DNA from: Streptomyces venezuelae | GTDB lineage: Bacteria; Actinomycetota; Actinomycetes; Streptomycetales; Streptomycetaceae | Assembly: GCF_008642275.1 (NCBI RefSeq) | Contig: NZ_CP029189.1 | Location: 6,182,001 to 6,246,000, forward strand | Direction: 5' to 3' | DNA: 64,000 nucleotides | In this document: piece by piece, positions 9,234-18,264 of the stretch | Layout: each line of letters starts with the position of its first letter | How positions within the stretch are numbered: position 1 is the first letter of the stretch | Made by a program: the position numbers and the translations under genes | Notes under the pieces: model-generated | The model's database searches: none | What the model was told of the DNA's origin: nothing | What the model saw: only the letters and a program-made list of their open reading frames with translations

Positions 9234-9917
9234 ATGCCACGCGTACTGCTGATCGAGGACGACCCTTCCATCCGCGAGGGGGTCGGCCTCGGCCTGCGCC
9301 GCCGGGGCCACGACGTGAGTTCCGCCGAGACCGGCGAGGAAGGACTGGCCCTGATGGGCGGATTCCGCCCCGAGCTCGTCCTGCTCGACCTGATGCTTCC
9401 CGGCATCAACGGCGTCCAGGTCTGCCGGCGCATCCGCGAGACCAGCCAGGTGCCGATCATCATGCTCACCGCGCGCGGCGACGACTTCGACATCGTCGTC
9501 GGCCTGGAGGCCGGCGCCGACGACTACATCGTCAAACCCGCCCGCACCGAGGTCATAGAGGCCCGCATCAAGGCCGTACTGCGCCGGCTCAGCGACCCCG
9601 TGGGCAGTCGTCCCGGGGTCGAGCACCACGGTGAGCTGACCATCGACCGCGCCGGACTGAGCGTCGCCAAGAACGGCGAGCGCGTACCCCTCGCCCCCAG
9701 CGAGATCAAGCTCCTGCTGCACCTGTCGGCCTCGCCCGAGCAGGTCTTCTCCCGCCAGCAACTCCTCGAATACGTCTGGGACCACAGCTACCACGCCGAC
9801 GCCCGGCTCGTGGACGCCTGCGTCCGCCGGCTGCGCACGAAGGTCGAGAACCCCGACGCGAGCCCCCGCTACATACAGACCGTGCGCGGCTTCGGCTACC
9901 GCTTCGGTCCGCTGTAG
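9234..9917 (+). CDS. OmpR/PhoB-family response regulator
   Basis: A 227-residue response regulator. The receiver domain (1-120) has the acidic pair ED at 8-10, the phosphoacceptor Asp52 in LLDLMLPG, and the KPA loop with its conserved Lys. The C-terminal winged helix (about 130-227) has the OmpR-type LAPSEIKLLLHL and VRGFGYRF segments. The kinase gene follows six bases after its stop. The organisation resembles the Streptomyces CseB/CseC envelope-stress system, but a neighbouring sigma factor gene is missing, so I do not assign that name. Confidence 0.93.
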   Translation: MPRVLLIEDDPSIREGVGLGLRRRGHDVSSAETGEEGLALMGGFRPELVLLDLMLPGINGVQVCRRIRETSQVPIIMLTARGDDFDIVVGLEAGADDYIVKPARTEVIEARIKAVLRRLSDPVGSRPGVEHHGELTIDRAGLSVAKNGERVPLAPSEIKLLLHLSASPEQVFSRQQLLEYVWDHSYHADARLVDACVRRLRTKVENPDASPRYIQTVRGFGYRFGPL

Positions 9918-9923
9918 GCAACC

Positions 9924-11369
9924 GTGCGACGCATAGCGCCACTGGGCCTGCGCACCCGGCTCATCGCGGCCTTCCTGCTGGTCGCCGCGATCAGCGCGGT
10001 GACCACGGCCGCCCTCACCTACCAGCAGGCGCGCAACGCGATCCTCAAGCAGACCCAGGACACCGCCATCAGCACCCTGCGGGACCAGGTCGAGCAGCAG
10101 GAGTTCCGGCTTCCGCTGGACCAGCAGGAGGTCCAGCGCATCGTCATCGAACTCGGCAAGCGCGGCAAACCGCACCCGTGGATCATCTTCGGCGAGTACG
10201 GCAGCGTGCGGGTCTCCACCAACCCCGGCACACCGACCTCCAGCGTCATCACCGACGACCTGCGCCAGAAGGTCCGCAGCCACGACTACACCGCCTTCCA
10301 ACGGGTCGAGGACCAGCGCGGCAACCCGTGGCTCACCGTCGGGGTCCCCGCCTTCATCGAGCACAACGGCTCCGCCGAAGCCACCGGCGCCGTCTTCTAC
10401 GCCAGCGTCCCGCTCTCCACCGAGAAGCAGACCGTCGAAGCCATGGTCGACGCCGCCAAGCAGGGCGCCGTTCCGGGGCTGGCCATCGCCATCGTGCCCG
10501 CGCTGCTGGCCGCCCGCAGCGTCCTGCGGCCGGTCCGCGACATGCGCCGGGCCGCCCAGAACCTCGGCCGCGGCCACCTCGACACCCGGATCGAGGTCAG
10601 GGGCGCCGACGAGCTCGCCGGACTCGCCCGCACCTTCAACGAGACCGCCCGCGCCCTGGAGCAGTCCGTACGCGAACTCCAGGACGCGGAGGTCCGCGCC
10701 CGCCGCTTCGCCTCCGACGTCTCCCACGAACTGCGCACCCCCCTCGCCGGGATGCTCGCCGTCACCGAGGTCCTCGACGAGGACGCCGAACGCCTCGACG
10801 CCGACACCGCCAAAGCCCTGCGCCTGGTCAGCGCCGAGACGGGCAAGCTCGCCGTCCTCGTCGAGGACCTGATGGAGATCTCCCGGTTCGACGCCCGGGC
10901 CGCCGAGCTCAACCTCGACGACGTGGACATCGCCGAGGCCGTGCGCAAGACCCTGGAGCGCCGCCACTGGGTCGACGACCGCGTCGTCACCGAACTCCCG
11001 GACCGGGTGCGCGCCCGCCTCGACCCCCGCCGCTTCGACGTGATCCTCGCCAACCTCGTCGGCAACGCCCTCCGCCACGGCGGCGCACCCGTCCGGGTCA
11101 CCGTACGGACCGCACCGGGCGAGCACGGCGAACGGCTCCTGATCGACGTCGCCGACAGCGGACCCGGCATCGCCCCCGAGGTCCTGCCGCACATCTTCGA
11201 CCGGTTCTTCAAGGCCGACGCGGCCCGGACCCGCTCCGCCGGCAGCGGTCTCGGCCTCGCCATCACCCTGGAGAACGTCCGCCTGCACGGCGGCACCCTC
11301 CTCGCGGCCAACGGGCCCACCGGGGGAGCGGTCTTCACCCTCGACATGCCGCTGGAGGCCCACGCGTGA
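9924..11369 (+). CDS. Sensor histidine kinase
   Basis: A 481-residue membrane kinase, partner of the preceding regulator. TM1 is about 10-32 and TM2 about 183-200, framing an extracellular sensor of roughly 150 residues. HAMP follows (200-253), then the H-box SHELRTPL with phosphorylated His268, an N-box NALRHGG, a G1 box DSGPGI and a G2 box SAGSGLGLAI. The GTG at 9924 starts it. Its TGA overlaps the GTG of the lipoprotein gene by four bases, so the three products are probably made in fixed ratio. Confidence 0.93.
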   Translation: MRRIAPLGLRTRLIAAFLLVAAISAVTTAALTYQQARNAILKQTQDTAISTLRDQVEQQEFRLPLDQQEVQRIVIELGKRGKPHPWIIFGEYGSVRVSTNPGTPTSSVITDDLRQKVRSHDYTAFQRVEDQRGNPWLTVGVPAFIEHNGSAEATGAVFYASVPLSTEKQTVEAMVDAAKQGAVPGLAIAIVPALLAARSVLRPVRDMRRAAQNLGRGHLDTRIEVRGADELAGLARTFNETARALEQSVRELQDAEVRARRFASDVSHELRTPLAGMLAVTEVLDEDAERLDADTAKALRLVSAETGKLAVLVEDLMEISRFDARAAELNLDDVDIAEAVRKTLERRHWVDDRVVTELPDRVRARLDPRRFDVILANLVGNALRHGGAPVRVTVRTAPGEHGERLLIDVADSGPGIAPEVLPHIFDRFFKADAARTRSAGSGLGLAITLENVRLHGGTLLAANGPTGGAVFTLDMPLEAHA

Positions 11370-11899
11370 CCGGGCACGGAACGAGATCCCGGGCAGCGGT
11401 GGCCACGGCCACCCTGGTCGGCTGCGCCCTGCTGCTCACCGGATGCGGGATCAAACGCACCGATGTGATCGACAGCGGCCACTCCGCCACCGTCAAGGTC
11501 TCCGGAGGCAACAAGACCAACTTCCTCTACTTCGTGGCCAAGGACGGCGACCGGCTCGCCCCGAGCCCCTTCAGCCTGGCGGAGGGTTACCGGCTCAACC
11601 CCGCGGTGCTGTTGGGGCTGCTGCTGGACGGCCCCCGTGGCCGGGCCGCCGAGGTCGGGCTCACCACGGCCCTGCCCCGGCTGGCTGCCGGACAGGAGGA
11701 ACAGCTCGCGGTGAGCCCGTACACGCACGAAGGAACGACGGTCCGGGTGCCGTTCGCCGTGGGCGGCCTGTCGGACCTGGCCCGCATGCAGATCGTGTGC
11801 ACCATCGGCACCGCCGTCCTGACGGACGCCGTCAGCCCCGTCATCCTGCAAGGTTCCGACACCACCCTCCCGGCCGCCGACTGCGACCGGAAACGCTGA
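11366..11899 (+). CDS. Lipoprotein coupled to the two-component system
   Basis: A 177-residue predicted lipoprotein with hydrophobic core ATLVGCALLL and lipobox LTGC at about residue 27, and no further membrane segment. The mature part may be GerMN-like (alpha/beta segments such as RLNPAVLLGLLLDGP), but the match is weak. Its start overlaps the kinase stop by four bases. In the Streptomyces Cse system a lipoprotein negatively modulates signalling, and by analogy this one may be an accessory sensor or brake; that is inference. Confidence 0.8.
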   Translation: MTGHGTRSRAAVATATLVGCALLLTGCGIKRTDVIDSGHSATVKVSGGNKTNFLYFVAKDGDRLAPSPFSLAEGYRLNPAVLLGLLLDGPRGRAAEVGLTTALPRLAAGQEEQLAVSPYTHEGTTVRVPFAVGGLSDLARMQIVCTIGTAVLTDAVSPVILQGSDTTLPAADCDRKR

Positions 11900-11912
11900 C
11901 CGGCCCGGCGCA

Positions 11913-11948
11913 CCCCCGGCCCCGGCGCCGCACCCTTGCGGCCGGGGG
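11913..11948 (+). terminator. GC-rich hairpin after the two-component operon
   Basis: Arms 11913-11921 (CCCCCGGCC) and 11940-11948 (GGCCGGGGG) pair perfectly, just after the lipoprotein stop and before the P450 gene. There is no U-run, as is common in Streptomyces. Confidence 0.4.
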
Positions 11949-11971
11949 CGCCCACCCGTCACGGTGGCCCC

Positions 11972-13231
11972 ATGGACCACGCCGCGGACGTACCCGACGT
12001 CTTCGACCCCCGCGTCTACGCCTCAGGCGTCCCGCACGAGCGCTACCGGCTGCTGCGCGAGCGGCACCCCGTGGCCTGGCAGCCGGAACCGGAGATCCAG
12101 GGCTGGCCCGCCGGCCCCGGCTTCTGGGCCGTCACCCGGCACGCCGACGTCGTACGGGTCCTGCGCGACCACCGGACGTACTCCTCCTGGGTGGGCGCCA
12201 CCCAGATCCGCGACCCCGACCCGGCCGATCTGCCCTTCCTGCGCCGCACCATGCTCAACCAGGACCCGCCCGAGCACGGCCGGCTGCGGCGGCTGGTGTC
12301 CCGCGCCTTCACCCCCGCACGCGTCGACGCCTTCGCCGGTCGGGTACGGGAACGCGCCCGCACCCTGCTCGCGGCCGCCCGCCGGGACGCCGAGGACGGC
12401 ACCGTCGACCTCGTGCGCGCCGTCACCGACGAGTACGCGCTGCTGAACCTCACCGACCTGCTGGGCGTCCCGGCCGCCGACCGGGACCTGCTGCTGGAGT
12501 GGACCGTACGGATCATCGGGTACCAGGACCCCGACGACGCCCCTGAACCGCTCCTCGGCCCCGACGGCACCCCGCTCAACCCGCGCTCCCCGGCCCTGCT
12601 CGGCGAGATGTTCGCCTACGCCCGCGAACTGGCCGGCCACAAGCGCGCCCACCCCGGCGACGACGTGATGACCGCCCTCGCCGAGGCCGGGCTCGACCCG
12701 GCCGAACTGGAGATGTTCTTCTTCCTGCTCACCGTCGCCGGCAACGACACCGTCCGCAGCGCCGCCCCCGGCGGCCTGCTCGCCCTGGCCGGGGACCCGG
12801 ATGCCTACCGCCTGCTCGCGGACGGATCCGTCCCGTTCGACCGGGCCGTCGACGAGCTGCTGCGCGTCCACCCGCCGGTGCTCAGCTTCCGCCGCACGGC
12901 CGCCGTCGACACCGAACTGGCCGGGCGGCCGATCCGCGCCGGGGACAAGGTGGTGGTCTTCCACGCCTCCGCCAACCACGACGAACGCGTCTTCACCGAC
13001 CCGGACCGCCTGGACCTGGCCCGCACGCCCAACCCGCACGTCTCCTTCGGGGACGGCCCGCACGTCTGCCTCGGCGCCCACTTCGCCCGGCTCCAGCTGC
13101 GCGTCCTCTACGAGGAGTGGTGCGCGGCCATGCCCGCGCCCGAACTGGCGGGACCTCCGCGCCGGCTGGTCTCCAACTTCATCAACGGGATCACGCGACT
13201 GCCGGTGCGGGTGTCCGGGCCGGCCCGGTGA
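11972..13231 (+). CDS. Cytochrome P450
   Basis: A 419-residue soluble bacterial P450. The I-helix motif AGNDT is at 256-260, the ExxR pair at Glu295/Arg298, and the heme ligand loop FGDGPHVCLGAH contains Cys366. The NQDPPEHGRLRR segment of the C-helix is present. Class I P450s of this type need ferredoxin and a reductase, neither of which is adjacent. The substrate is unknown. Its end overlaps the convergent hypothetical gene by about 40 bases. Start ATG 11972 is where homology begins. Confidence 0.93.
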   Translation: MDHAADVPDVFDPRVYASGVPHERYRLLRERHPVAWQPEPEIQGWPAGPGFWAVTRHADVVRVLRDHRTYSSWVGATQIRDPDPADLPFLRRTMLNQDPPEHGRLRRLVSRAFTPARVDAFAGRVRERARTLLAAARRDAEDGTVDLVRAVTDEYALLNLTDLLGVPAADRDLLLEWTVRIIGYQDPDDAPEPLLGPDGTPLNPRSPALLGEMFAYARELAGHKRAHPGDDVMTALAEAGLDPAELEMFFFLLTVAGNDTVRSAAPGGLLALAGDPDAYRLLADGSVPFDRAVDELLRVHPPVLSFRRTAAVDTELAGRPIRAGDKVVVFHASANHDERVFTDPDRLDLARTPNPHVSFGDGPHVCLGAHFARLQLRVLYEEWCAAMPAPELAGPPRRLVSNFINGITRLPVRVSGPAR

Positions 13232-13919
13232 CGTCCCCCACCAGCTCCGTCACGTCCGGTCCGTAGGCATCGGAGTTGATGACCTTCAGCAGGATGCAGA
13301 ACGACTCCCGGCGGTACTTCCGGGCGAGCTGCTCATGGTGCTTGGCCAGATAACGGGCCGCGGCCTGGTTGCTGTTGGCCGTCTGCCCCGAGAGCAGGAA
13401 CACCGGCCGGGATCCCTGCCGGGTCGTCAGCCGGGCCAGCAGCACGTACTCGACCATGCCCTTCTCCCAGCGGTACCTCTCCTCGCCGATGCGGATGGCA
13501 CCGCGATCGGGATGGTCCGAAGCGAGACCGACGTCGACCTGCACGCCGGGCAGCATGGAAGTCAGGTGCGCGGTGGTGCGTGCGTTGGAGGACGGGCCGC
13601 CGACGCAGAACTCGGCCCGTTCACCGAAGCCCTGACGCGCCTCGTCGTGCGTGACGATCTGGACGTTCGCCCCGCAGTCCTTGATCAGCGCTGAGATCTC
13701 CAACAGCGCGAATGCGTCGTTGCGGTGCACCGACGACTCCTTGCCGCCCATCTGGCGGTTGACCACGAACAGACAGTCGGAGCCGTCCGAGAGCCCGAGG
13801 AACGCCTGCTTGCGGCGGAGCGCGCGCCGCGAGAGGTAGGTCCGGGAGAACCAGCCGAACCCGCCGCTGACGGCGGTGGCTATCACCCCGAGCACGATGT
13901 TGCGCACGTCGTCGTTCAT
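13191..13919 (-). CDS. Hypothetical membrane-anchored protein
   Basis: A 242-residue protein with one N-terminal hydrophobic stretch (about 7-22, NIVLGVIATAVSGGFGWF) followed by basic residues, so probably inner-membrane anchored with a cytosolic domain. The rest looks like an alpha/beta fold, with strands such as DCLFVVNRQMGG and RPVFLLSGQTANSNQAAARY. I do not recognise the family. It is divergent from ggt and convergent with the P450 gene, with overlapping 3' ends. The start is ATG at 13919. Confidence 0.7.
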   Translation of the reverse strand: MNDDVRNIVLGVIATAVSGGFGWFSRTYLSRRALRRKQAFLGLSDGSDCLFVVNRQMGGKESSVHRNDAFALLEISALIKDCGANVQIVTHDEARQGFGERAEFCVGGPSSNARTTAHLTSMLPGVQVDVGLASDHPDRGAIRIGEERYRWEKGMVEYVLLARLTTRQGSRPVFLLSGQTANSNQAAARYLAKHHEQLARKYRRESFCILLKVINSDAYGPDVTELVGDVTGPARTPAPAVA

Positions 13920-14020
13920 GCGGCGGATGGTAGCGGCCGGGTGGCCTTCCTGACGCGGGGGGTGCGGTGAAGTTACGCTGCGCCAACCAGATCTGACAGG
14001 CCGTCGACCGGAGGAACCGC

Positions 14021-15820
14021 ATGCGTGCTCCCGCCGTACGTCAGTTGGCGCTCGTCGCCCTCGCCGGGGCGCTCGTCTCCACCGGGGCCGCCGCCCCGCC
14101 GACCACGACCACCCCGCCGGCCAAGGTGCCGGTCGCCGCCGGCTACGGCGGGGCCGTCGCCAGCGTCGACGCCGACGCCACCGCCGCGGGCATCGCCGTC
14201 CTGCGCTCCGGCGGCAACGCCGTGGACGCGGCGGTCGCCACCGCCGCCGCGCTCGGGGTGACCGAGCCCTATTCGGCGGGCATCGGCGGAGGCGGCTACC
14301 TCGTCTACTACGACGCCCGCTCGCACCGGGTGCACACCGTCGACGGCCGCGAGACCGCCCCCGCCACGGCGACCGAGACCCTCTTCCAGGAGAACGGCCT
14401 CCCCATCCCCTTCGCCGAGGGCCAGACCAGCGGGCTCGGCGTGGGCGTGCCCGGCACCCCCGCCACCTGGAAGAGCGCCCTCGACGCCTGGGGCACCCGC
14501 TCGCTCGGCACCCTGCTCAAGCCCGCCGAGAAGCTGGCCCGCGAGGGCTTCACGGTGGACAGCACCTTCCGGGCCCAGACCGAGCTCAACCAGGACCGCT
14601 TCAGGGACTTCCCCGCGACCTCGAAGCTCTTCCTGCCGGGCGGCGCCCTGCCGGTGGTCGGCTCCACCTTCAAGAACCCGGACCTCGCCGCCACCTACGC
14701 CGAACTCGCCCGCAAGGGGACCGGCGCCCTCTACCGCGGGCCCATCGCCGAGGACATCGTCCGGGCCGTGCGCACACCCCCGGTGGACCCGGCGGCCACC
14801 CGCAAGGTCCGGCCCGGCGACCTGACCACCGCCGACCTGCGCGCGTACGGGACCAAGCGGCAGGACCCGACCCGGGTGGGCTACCGCGGCCTGGACGTCT
14901 ACGGCATGGCGCCCTCCTCCTCCGGCGGCACCACCGTCGGCGAGGCGCTGAACATCCTGGAGCGGACCGACCTTGCGCGGCTGTCCGAGACGCAGTACCT
15001 GCACCGCTTCATCGAGGCCTCGCGGATCTCCTTCGCCGACCGGGGCCGCTGGGTCGGCGACCCGGCGGCGGTGGACGTGCCCACACGTGAGCTGCTCTCG
15101 CAGCGGTTCGCGGACTCGCGCGGCTGCCTGATCGCGCCGGACCGTACGCTGACCAGCCCGCTGGCCCCCGGTGACCCGCGCCACCCGGCTCCCTGCGGCG
15201 GCTCCGGCCAGGCCGCCCCGACCACGTACGAAGGGGAGAACACCACGCACCTGACGGTCGCCGACCGGTGGGGCAACGTGGTCTCCTACACCCTGACCAT
15301 CGAGTCCACCGGCGGCAGCGCGATCACCGTTCCCGGGCGCGGCTTCCTGCTCAACAACGAGCTGACCGACTTCTCCTTCGCCCCGGCCGCGCCCGGGGTC
15401 CCGGACCCGAACCTGCCCGGTCCCGGCAAGCGGCCGCGCTCCTCGATGTCGCCGACGATCGTGCTGGAGGACGGCCGCCCGGTACTCGCGGTGGGTTCCC
15501 CCGGCGGCGCCACCATCATCACCACCGTGCTGCAGACCCTGATCGGCCACCTGGACCGGGGGCTGCCGCTGGTCGACGCGATCGCCGCGCCACGCGCCAG
15601 CCAGCGCAACCAGACCACCACCGAGCTGGAACCGGGCCTGTGGAACAGCCCGCTGCGCGCGGAGCTGGAGGCGATCGGCCAGGGCTTCCGGCAGAACCCG
15701 GAGATCGGCGCGGCCACCGGCGTGCAGCGGCTGCCGGACGGCCGCTGGCTGGCGGCGGCCGAGACCACCCGCCGGGGCGGGGGCTCGGCGATGGTGGTGC
15801 ACCCGCACGGCAGGCCGTAG
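14021..15820 (+). CDS. ggt: Gamma-glutamyltransferase precursor
   Basis: A 599-residue secreted enzyme that hydrolyses or transfers the gamma-glutamyl group of glutathione and related peptides. The signal peptide covers about 1-26. The proenzyme cleaves itself before the catalytic Thr408 in NTTHLTVADRWGN, giving large and small subunits. The GG motif (SPGGATIITTVLQ) and the substrate-binding Arg in the large subunit (VDGRETAP) are present. GGAGG precedes the ATG at 14021. It is monocistronic and convergent with map. Confidence 0.93.
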   Translation: MRAPAVRQLALVALAGALVSTGAAAPPTTTTPPAKVPVAAGYGGAVASVDADATAAGIAVLRSGGNAVDAAVATAAALGVTEPYSAGIGGGGYLVYYDARSHRVHTVDGRETAPATATETLFQENGLPIPFAEGQTSGLGVGVPGTPATWKSALDAWGTRSLGTLLKPAEKLAREGFTVDSTFRAQTELNQDRFRDFPATSKLFLPGGALPVVGSTFKNPDLAATYAELARKGTGALYRGPIAEDIVRAVRTPPVDPAATRKVRPGDLTTADLRAYGTKRQDPTRVGYRGLDVYGMAPSSSGGTTVGEALNILERTDLARLSETQYLHRFIEASRISFADRGRWVGDPAAVDVPTRELLSQRFADSRGCLIAPDRTLTSPLAPGDPRHPAPCGGSGQAAPTTYEGENTTHLTVADRWGNVVSYTLTIESTGGSAITVPGRGFLLNNELTDFSFAPAAPGVPDPNLPGPGKRPRSSMSPTIVLEDGRPVLAVGSPGGATIITTVLQTLIGHLDRGLPLVDAIAAPRASQRNQTTTELEPGLWNSPLRAELEAIGQGFRQNPEIGAATGVQRLPDGRWLAAAETTRRGGGSAMVVHPHGRP

Positions 15821-15834
15821 CGGCCTCCGGCAGG

Positions 15835-16602
15835 TCACAGGGCGGTGAGGATCCGCGGACCGTCGGTGGTGATCGCGACCGTGTGTTCCGAGTGGGCGGC
15901 GCGGCTGCCGTCGACGGTGCGCAGGGTCCAGCCGTCCGCGTCGCAGGTGTAGTCGTCCGTGCCGCCGGCGATCAGCATCGGCTCGATGGCGAGGACCAGG
16001 CCGGGACGCAGCTTCATGCCGCGTCCCGGCGGGCCCTCGTTGGGCACGCCCGGGTCCTCGTGCATGGTGCGGCCGACGCCGTGGCCGCCGAAGCCGTCCG
16101 GCACCCCGTACCCGGCGGCCCGGCAGGTGGTGCCGATCGCGTGGGCGATGTCGCCGATCCGGTTGCCGGGCACGGCGGCGGCGATCCCGGCGGCGAGGGC
16201 CGCCTCGGAGGTCTCGATCAGCCGGAGGTCGGCGGGCCGGGCCGGGCCGACCGTGAAGCTGACCGCCGCGTCCCCGACCCAGCCGCCGAGCTCCGCCCCG
16301 CAGTCGACGCTGACCAGGTCGCCGCCGCGCAGCCGGTAGTCGTCCGGGATGCCGTGCACGATCGCGTCGTTCACCGAGACGCACACCACGGCGGGGAAGG
16401 GCACGGGCGCGAACCGCGGCCGGTAGCCCAGGAAGGGCGAGGTGGCACCGGCTCCCCGGAGCACCTCGCGGGCCACCCGGTCCAGGTCCCGCAGGGAAAC
16501 CCCCACGTCGGCGGCCTGCCGTACGGCAGCCAGGGCGCGGGCGACCACCCGGCCCGCGGTCCGCATCTCGTCGATCTCTCGGTCCGTCTTCAGTTTCACC
16601 AT
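15835..16602 (-). CDS. map: Methionine aminopeptidase, type I
   Basis: A 255-residue cytosolic enzyme that removes N-terminal Met from nascent proteins. All five metal ligands are present: Asp100, Asp111, His174, Glu207 and Glu239; His83 of the active site is also there. Streptomyces normally has a housekeeping map in the secY/adk region, so this is probably a paralogue. The ATG at 16602 is only one base from a long inverted repeat and has no Shine-Dalgarno sequence; TATAGT lies seven bases upstream, so the mRNA is probably leaderless. The divergent XRE protein is its likely regulator. Confidence 0.93.
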   Translation of the reverse strand: MVKLKTDREIDEMRTAGRVVARALAAVRQAADVGVSLRDLDRVAREVLRGAGATSPFLGYRPRFAPVPFPAVVCVSVNDAIVHGIPDDYRLRGGDLVSVDCGAELGGWVGDAAVSFTVGPARPADLRLIETSEAALAAGIAAAVPGNRIGDIAHAIGTTCRAAGYGVPDGFGGHGVGRTMHEDPGVPNEGPPGRGMKLRPGLVLAIEPMLIAGGTDDYTCDADGWTLRTVDGSRAAHSEHTVAITTDGPRILTAL

Positions 16603-16603
16603 G

Positions 16604-16645
16604 CCAATAACTATACCGGTATAAGAATAACGGGATAGTTATTGG
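16604..16645. promoter_or_regulatory. Inverted-repeat operator and divergent promoter of map / XRE regulator
   Basis: CCAATAACTAT (16604-16614) and ATAGTTATTGG (16635-16645) are perfect 11-base inverted arms. Overlapping the left arm is a perfect 12-bp palindrome TATACCGGTATA (16612-16623). The minus-strand reading gives TATAGT as the -10 of map. The region is strikingly AT-rich for this genome. It is the natural binding site for the adjacent XRE protein. Confidence 0.7.
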
Positions 16646-16666
16646 CGTGCGGGGTAGGATGACGGC

Positions 16667-16918
16667 ATGGTCCGTACCCCCCTCACTCCCGAAGAGCGCG
16701 AGCGCGGCGAGCGGCTCGGCGTCCTGCTGCGCGAAGCCCGCGGCGACCGGAGCATGGTCGAGGTCGCGGCCGGCGCCGGGCTCTCCGCCGAGACCCTGCG
16801 CAAGATCGAGACCGGCCGGGCGCCCACCCCCGCCTTCTTCACCGTCGCCGCCCTCGCCGCGGCCCTCGGCCTCTCCCTGGACGACCTGCTCCGCCGCTGC
16901 GCCGCCGTCCCGGTGTAG
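16667..16918 (+). CDS. Small XRE-family HTH regulator
   Basis: An 83-residue protein consisting of little more than a Cro/CI-type HTH (about 15-72). The recognition region is VEVAAGAGLSAETLRKIETG, with a typical ALAAALGLSLDDLL tail. The ATG at 16667 has AGGA seven bases upstream. It is divergent from map and separated from it by the palindromic site, which suggests it represses both genes. Confidence 0.88.
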   Translation: MVRTPLTPEERERGERLGVLLREARGDRSMVEVAAGAGLSAETLRKIETGRAPTPAFFTVAALAAALGLSLDDLLRRCAAVPV

Positions 16919-17045
16919 GTCGTCCCTGCCGGATCCCGCCGGGCGGGACGGCCCGGCCCTGCCGTTCGGGCGGGCCCGGCGGCCAGACGGCTCAATCGGC
17001 GGTGGGAGGGCCGGGGCGCGGGGCAAGCGTGAAGGCGTGTCAGCC

Positions 17046-18245
17046 ATGAACGCATCCAAGCGAGTCGGTTTCGCGGTCGTCGGCGCCCTCCTCGCAGGCG
17101 GCCTGCTGCTCGCGGCGTGTGCCGTCCCCGACGGCCGCCCCGGTGCGGACGACGTGGTCTTCCGCCACCCCGGCGTCGTCGTCAGCCACGGCCAGCTCCG
17201 GCAGGCGAAGCGGATGGTCGCGGCCGGCAGGGAACCCTGGCTCTCCGCGTACCGGGCAGTGCTGGGCAGCCGCTACGCCTCGCTCGACTACACCCCGCAC
17301 CCGGCCGACGTGGTGCCCTGCCCCTTCAACAGCGGACCGCAGTCCTGCCTCGACGAACGACAGGACGCGATCGCCGCCTACACCCACGCCCTGCTGTGGT
17401 CCGTGAACGGCGGGACCGCCCACGCGCGCAAGGCCGTACAGATCATGGACGCCTGGTCGGCCGTGATGAAACAGCACCGCGAGGACAACGCCGGCCTCCA
17501 GGCCGCCTGGTCCGGATCCAGCTGGGCGCGAGCCGCCGAGATCGTGCACGCCGGCTACCCGGACTGGGACGAGCCCCGGGTCACCCGGTTCAAGGAGATG
17601 CTGCGCAAGGCCTACCTGCCGGCCGTCCGCGCCCAGGTGCCCGCCTTCAACGGCAACTGGGAACTGGCCATGACCGACGCGGCCGTCTCCATCGCCGTCT
17701 TCCTGGAGGACCAGGCGGTCTTCCGGGAGTCACTGGAGCGCTTCCGGGCACGCGTGCCGGCGTACTTCTACCTCCGGACGGACGGCCCGCGCCCGACGGC
17801 CCCGCCCTCCGCCGCCATCGAGACGGCCGCCCAGGTCAAGGAGTACTGGTTCGGCCAGGGCACCTACGTCGACGGCGTCGCCCAGGAGACCTGCCGCAAC
17901 CTGATGCACGTCGGCTACGCGCTCGCCGCGTCCGCGCACATCGCCGAGACCGCCTGGCACCAGGGCGTCGACCTCTACGGCGAGCAGTCCGCCCGGCTGC
18001 GCACCGCGCTGGAGTTCCACGCGAAGTACCAGCTCGGGGCGCCGCCCCCGCCGTGGCTGTGCGGGGGCAAGCTGGAGCGCACCATGGGGCCCGACCTGGA
18101 GGTGGCCCTGCACCACTACGAGACGCGGACGGGCGCGAAGCTCCCGTACACCCGGGCCCTGGTCGAGAAGACGCGGCCGGCCGGCACGGACGAGCTGTTC
18201 GTGGCCTGGGAAACGGTCAGCCACGGTGAGGTCCCGCCCGCCTGA
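17046..18245 (+). CDS. Alginate lyase family lipoprotein
   Basis: A 399-residue extracytoplasmic lipoprotein: hydrophobic core VVGALLAGGLLLAAC with lipobox LAAC, then an alpha-helical toroid of the alginate-lyase superfamily (PL5-like). Supporting blocks are AAYTHALLWSVNGG, FNGNWELAMTDAAVS with the Asn-Trp pair, and YVDGVAQETCRNLMHVGYAL. It probably degrades an acidic polysaccharide; alginate itself is not certain. GAAGG lies 10 bases before ATG 17046. A GTG at 17037 would add three residues. Confidence 0.82.
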   Translation: MNASKRVGFAVVGALLAGGLLLAACAVPDGRPGADDVVFRHPGVVVSHGQLRQAKRMVAAGREPWLSAYRAVLGSRYASLDYTPHPADVVPCPFNSGPQSCLDERQDAIAAYTHALLWSVNGGTAHARKAVQIMDAWSAVMKQHREDNAGLQAAWSGSSWARAAEIVHAGYPDWDEPRVTRFKEMLRKAYLPAVRAQVPAFNGNWELAMTDAAVSIAVFLEDQAVFRESLERFRARVPAYFYLRTDGPRPTAPPSAAIETAAQVKEYWFGQGTYVDGVAQETCRNLMHVGYALAASAHIAETAWHQGVDLYGEQSARLRTALEFHAKYQLGAPPPPWLCGGKLERTMGPDLEVALHHYETRTGAKLPYTRALVEKTRPAGTDELFVAWETVSHGEVPPA

Positions 18246-18252
18246 CAGCCTT

Positions 18253-18258
18253 TAGGGT
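18253..18258 (+). promoter_or_regulatory. -10 hexamer TAGGGT, likely leaderless
   Basis: TAGGGT is followed by six bases and the ATG at 18265, with no Shine-Dalgarno sequence. Confidence 0.5.
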
Positions 18259-18264
18259 GCGGTC

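Noticed and set aside
9234..11899. Naming the two-component system cseB/cseC
   Set aside because: The sigE-type sigma factor gene is absent and the lipoprotein is at the other end of the operon.
13973..17059. 1028-codon minus-strand frame
   Set aside because: It crosses ggt antisense and map out of frame, so it is a chance frame of high-GC DNA.
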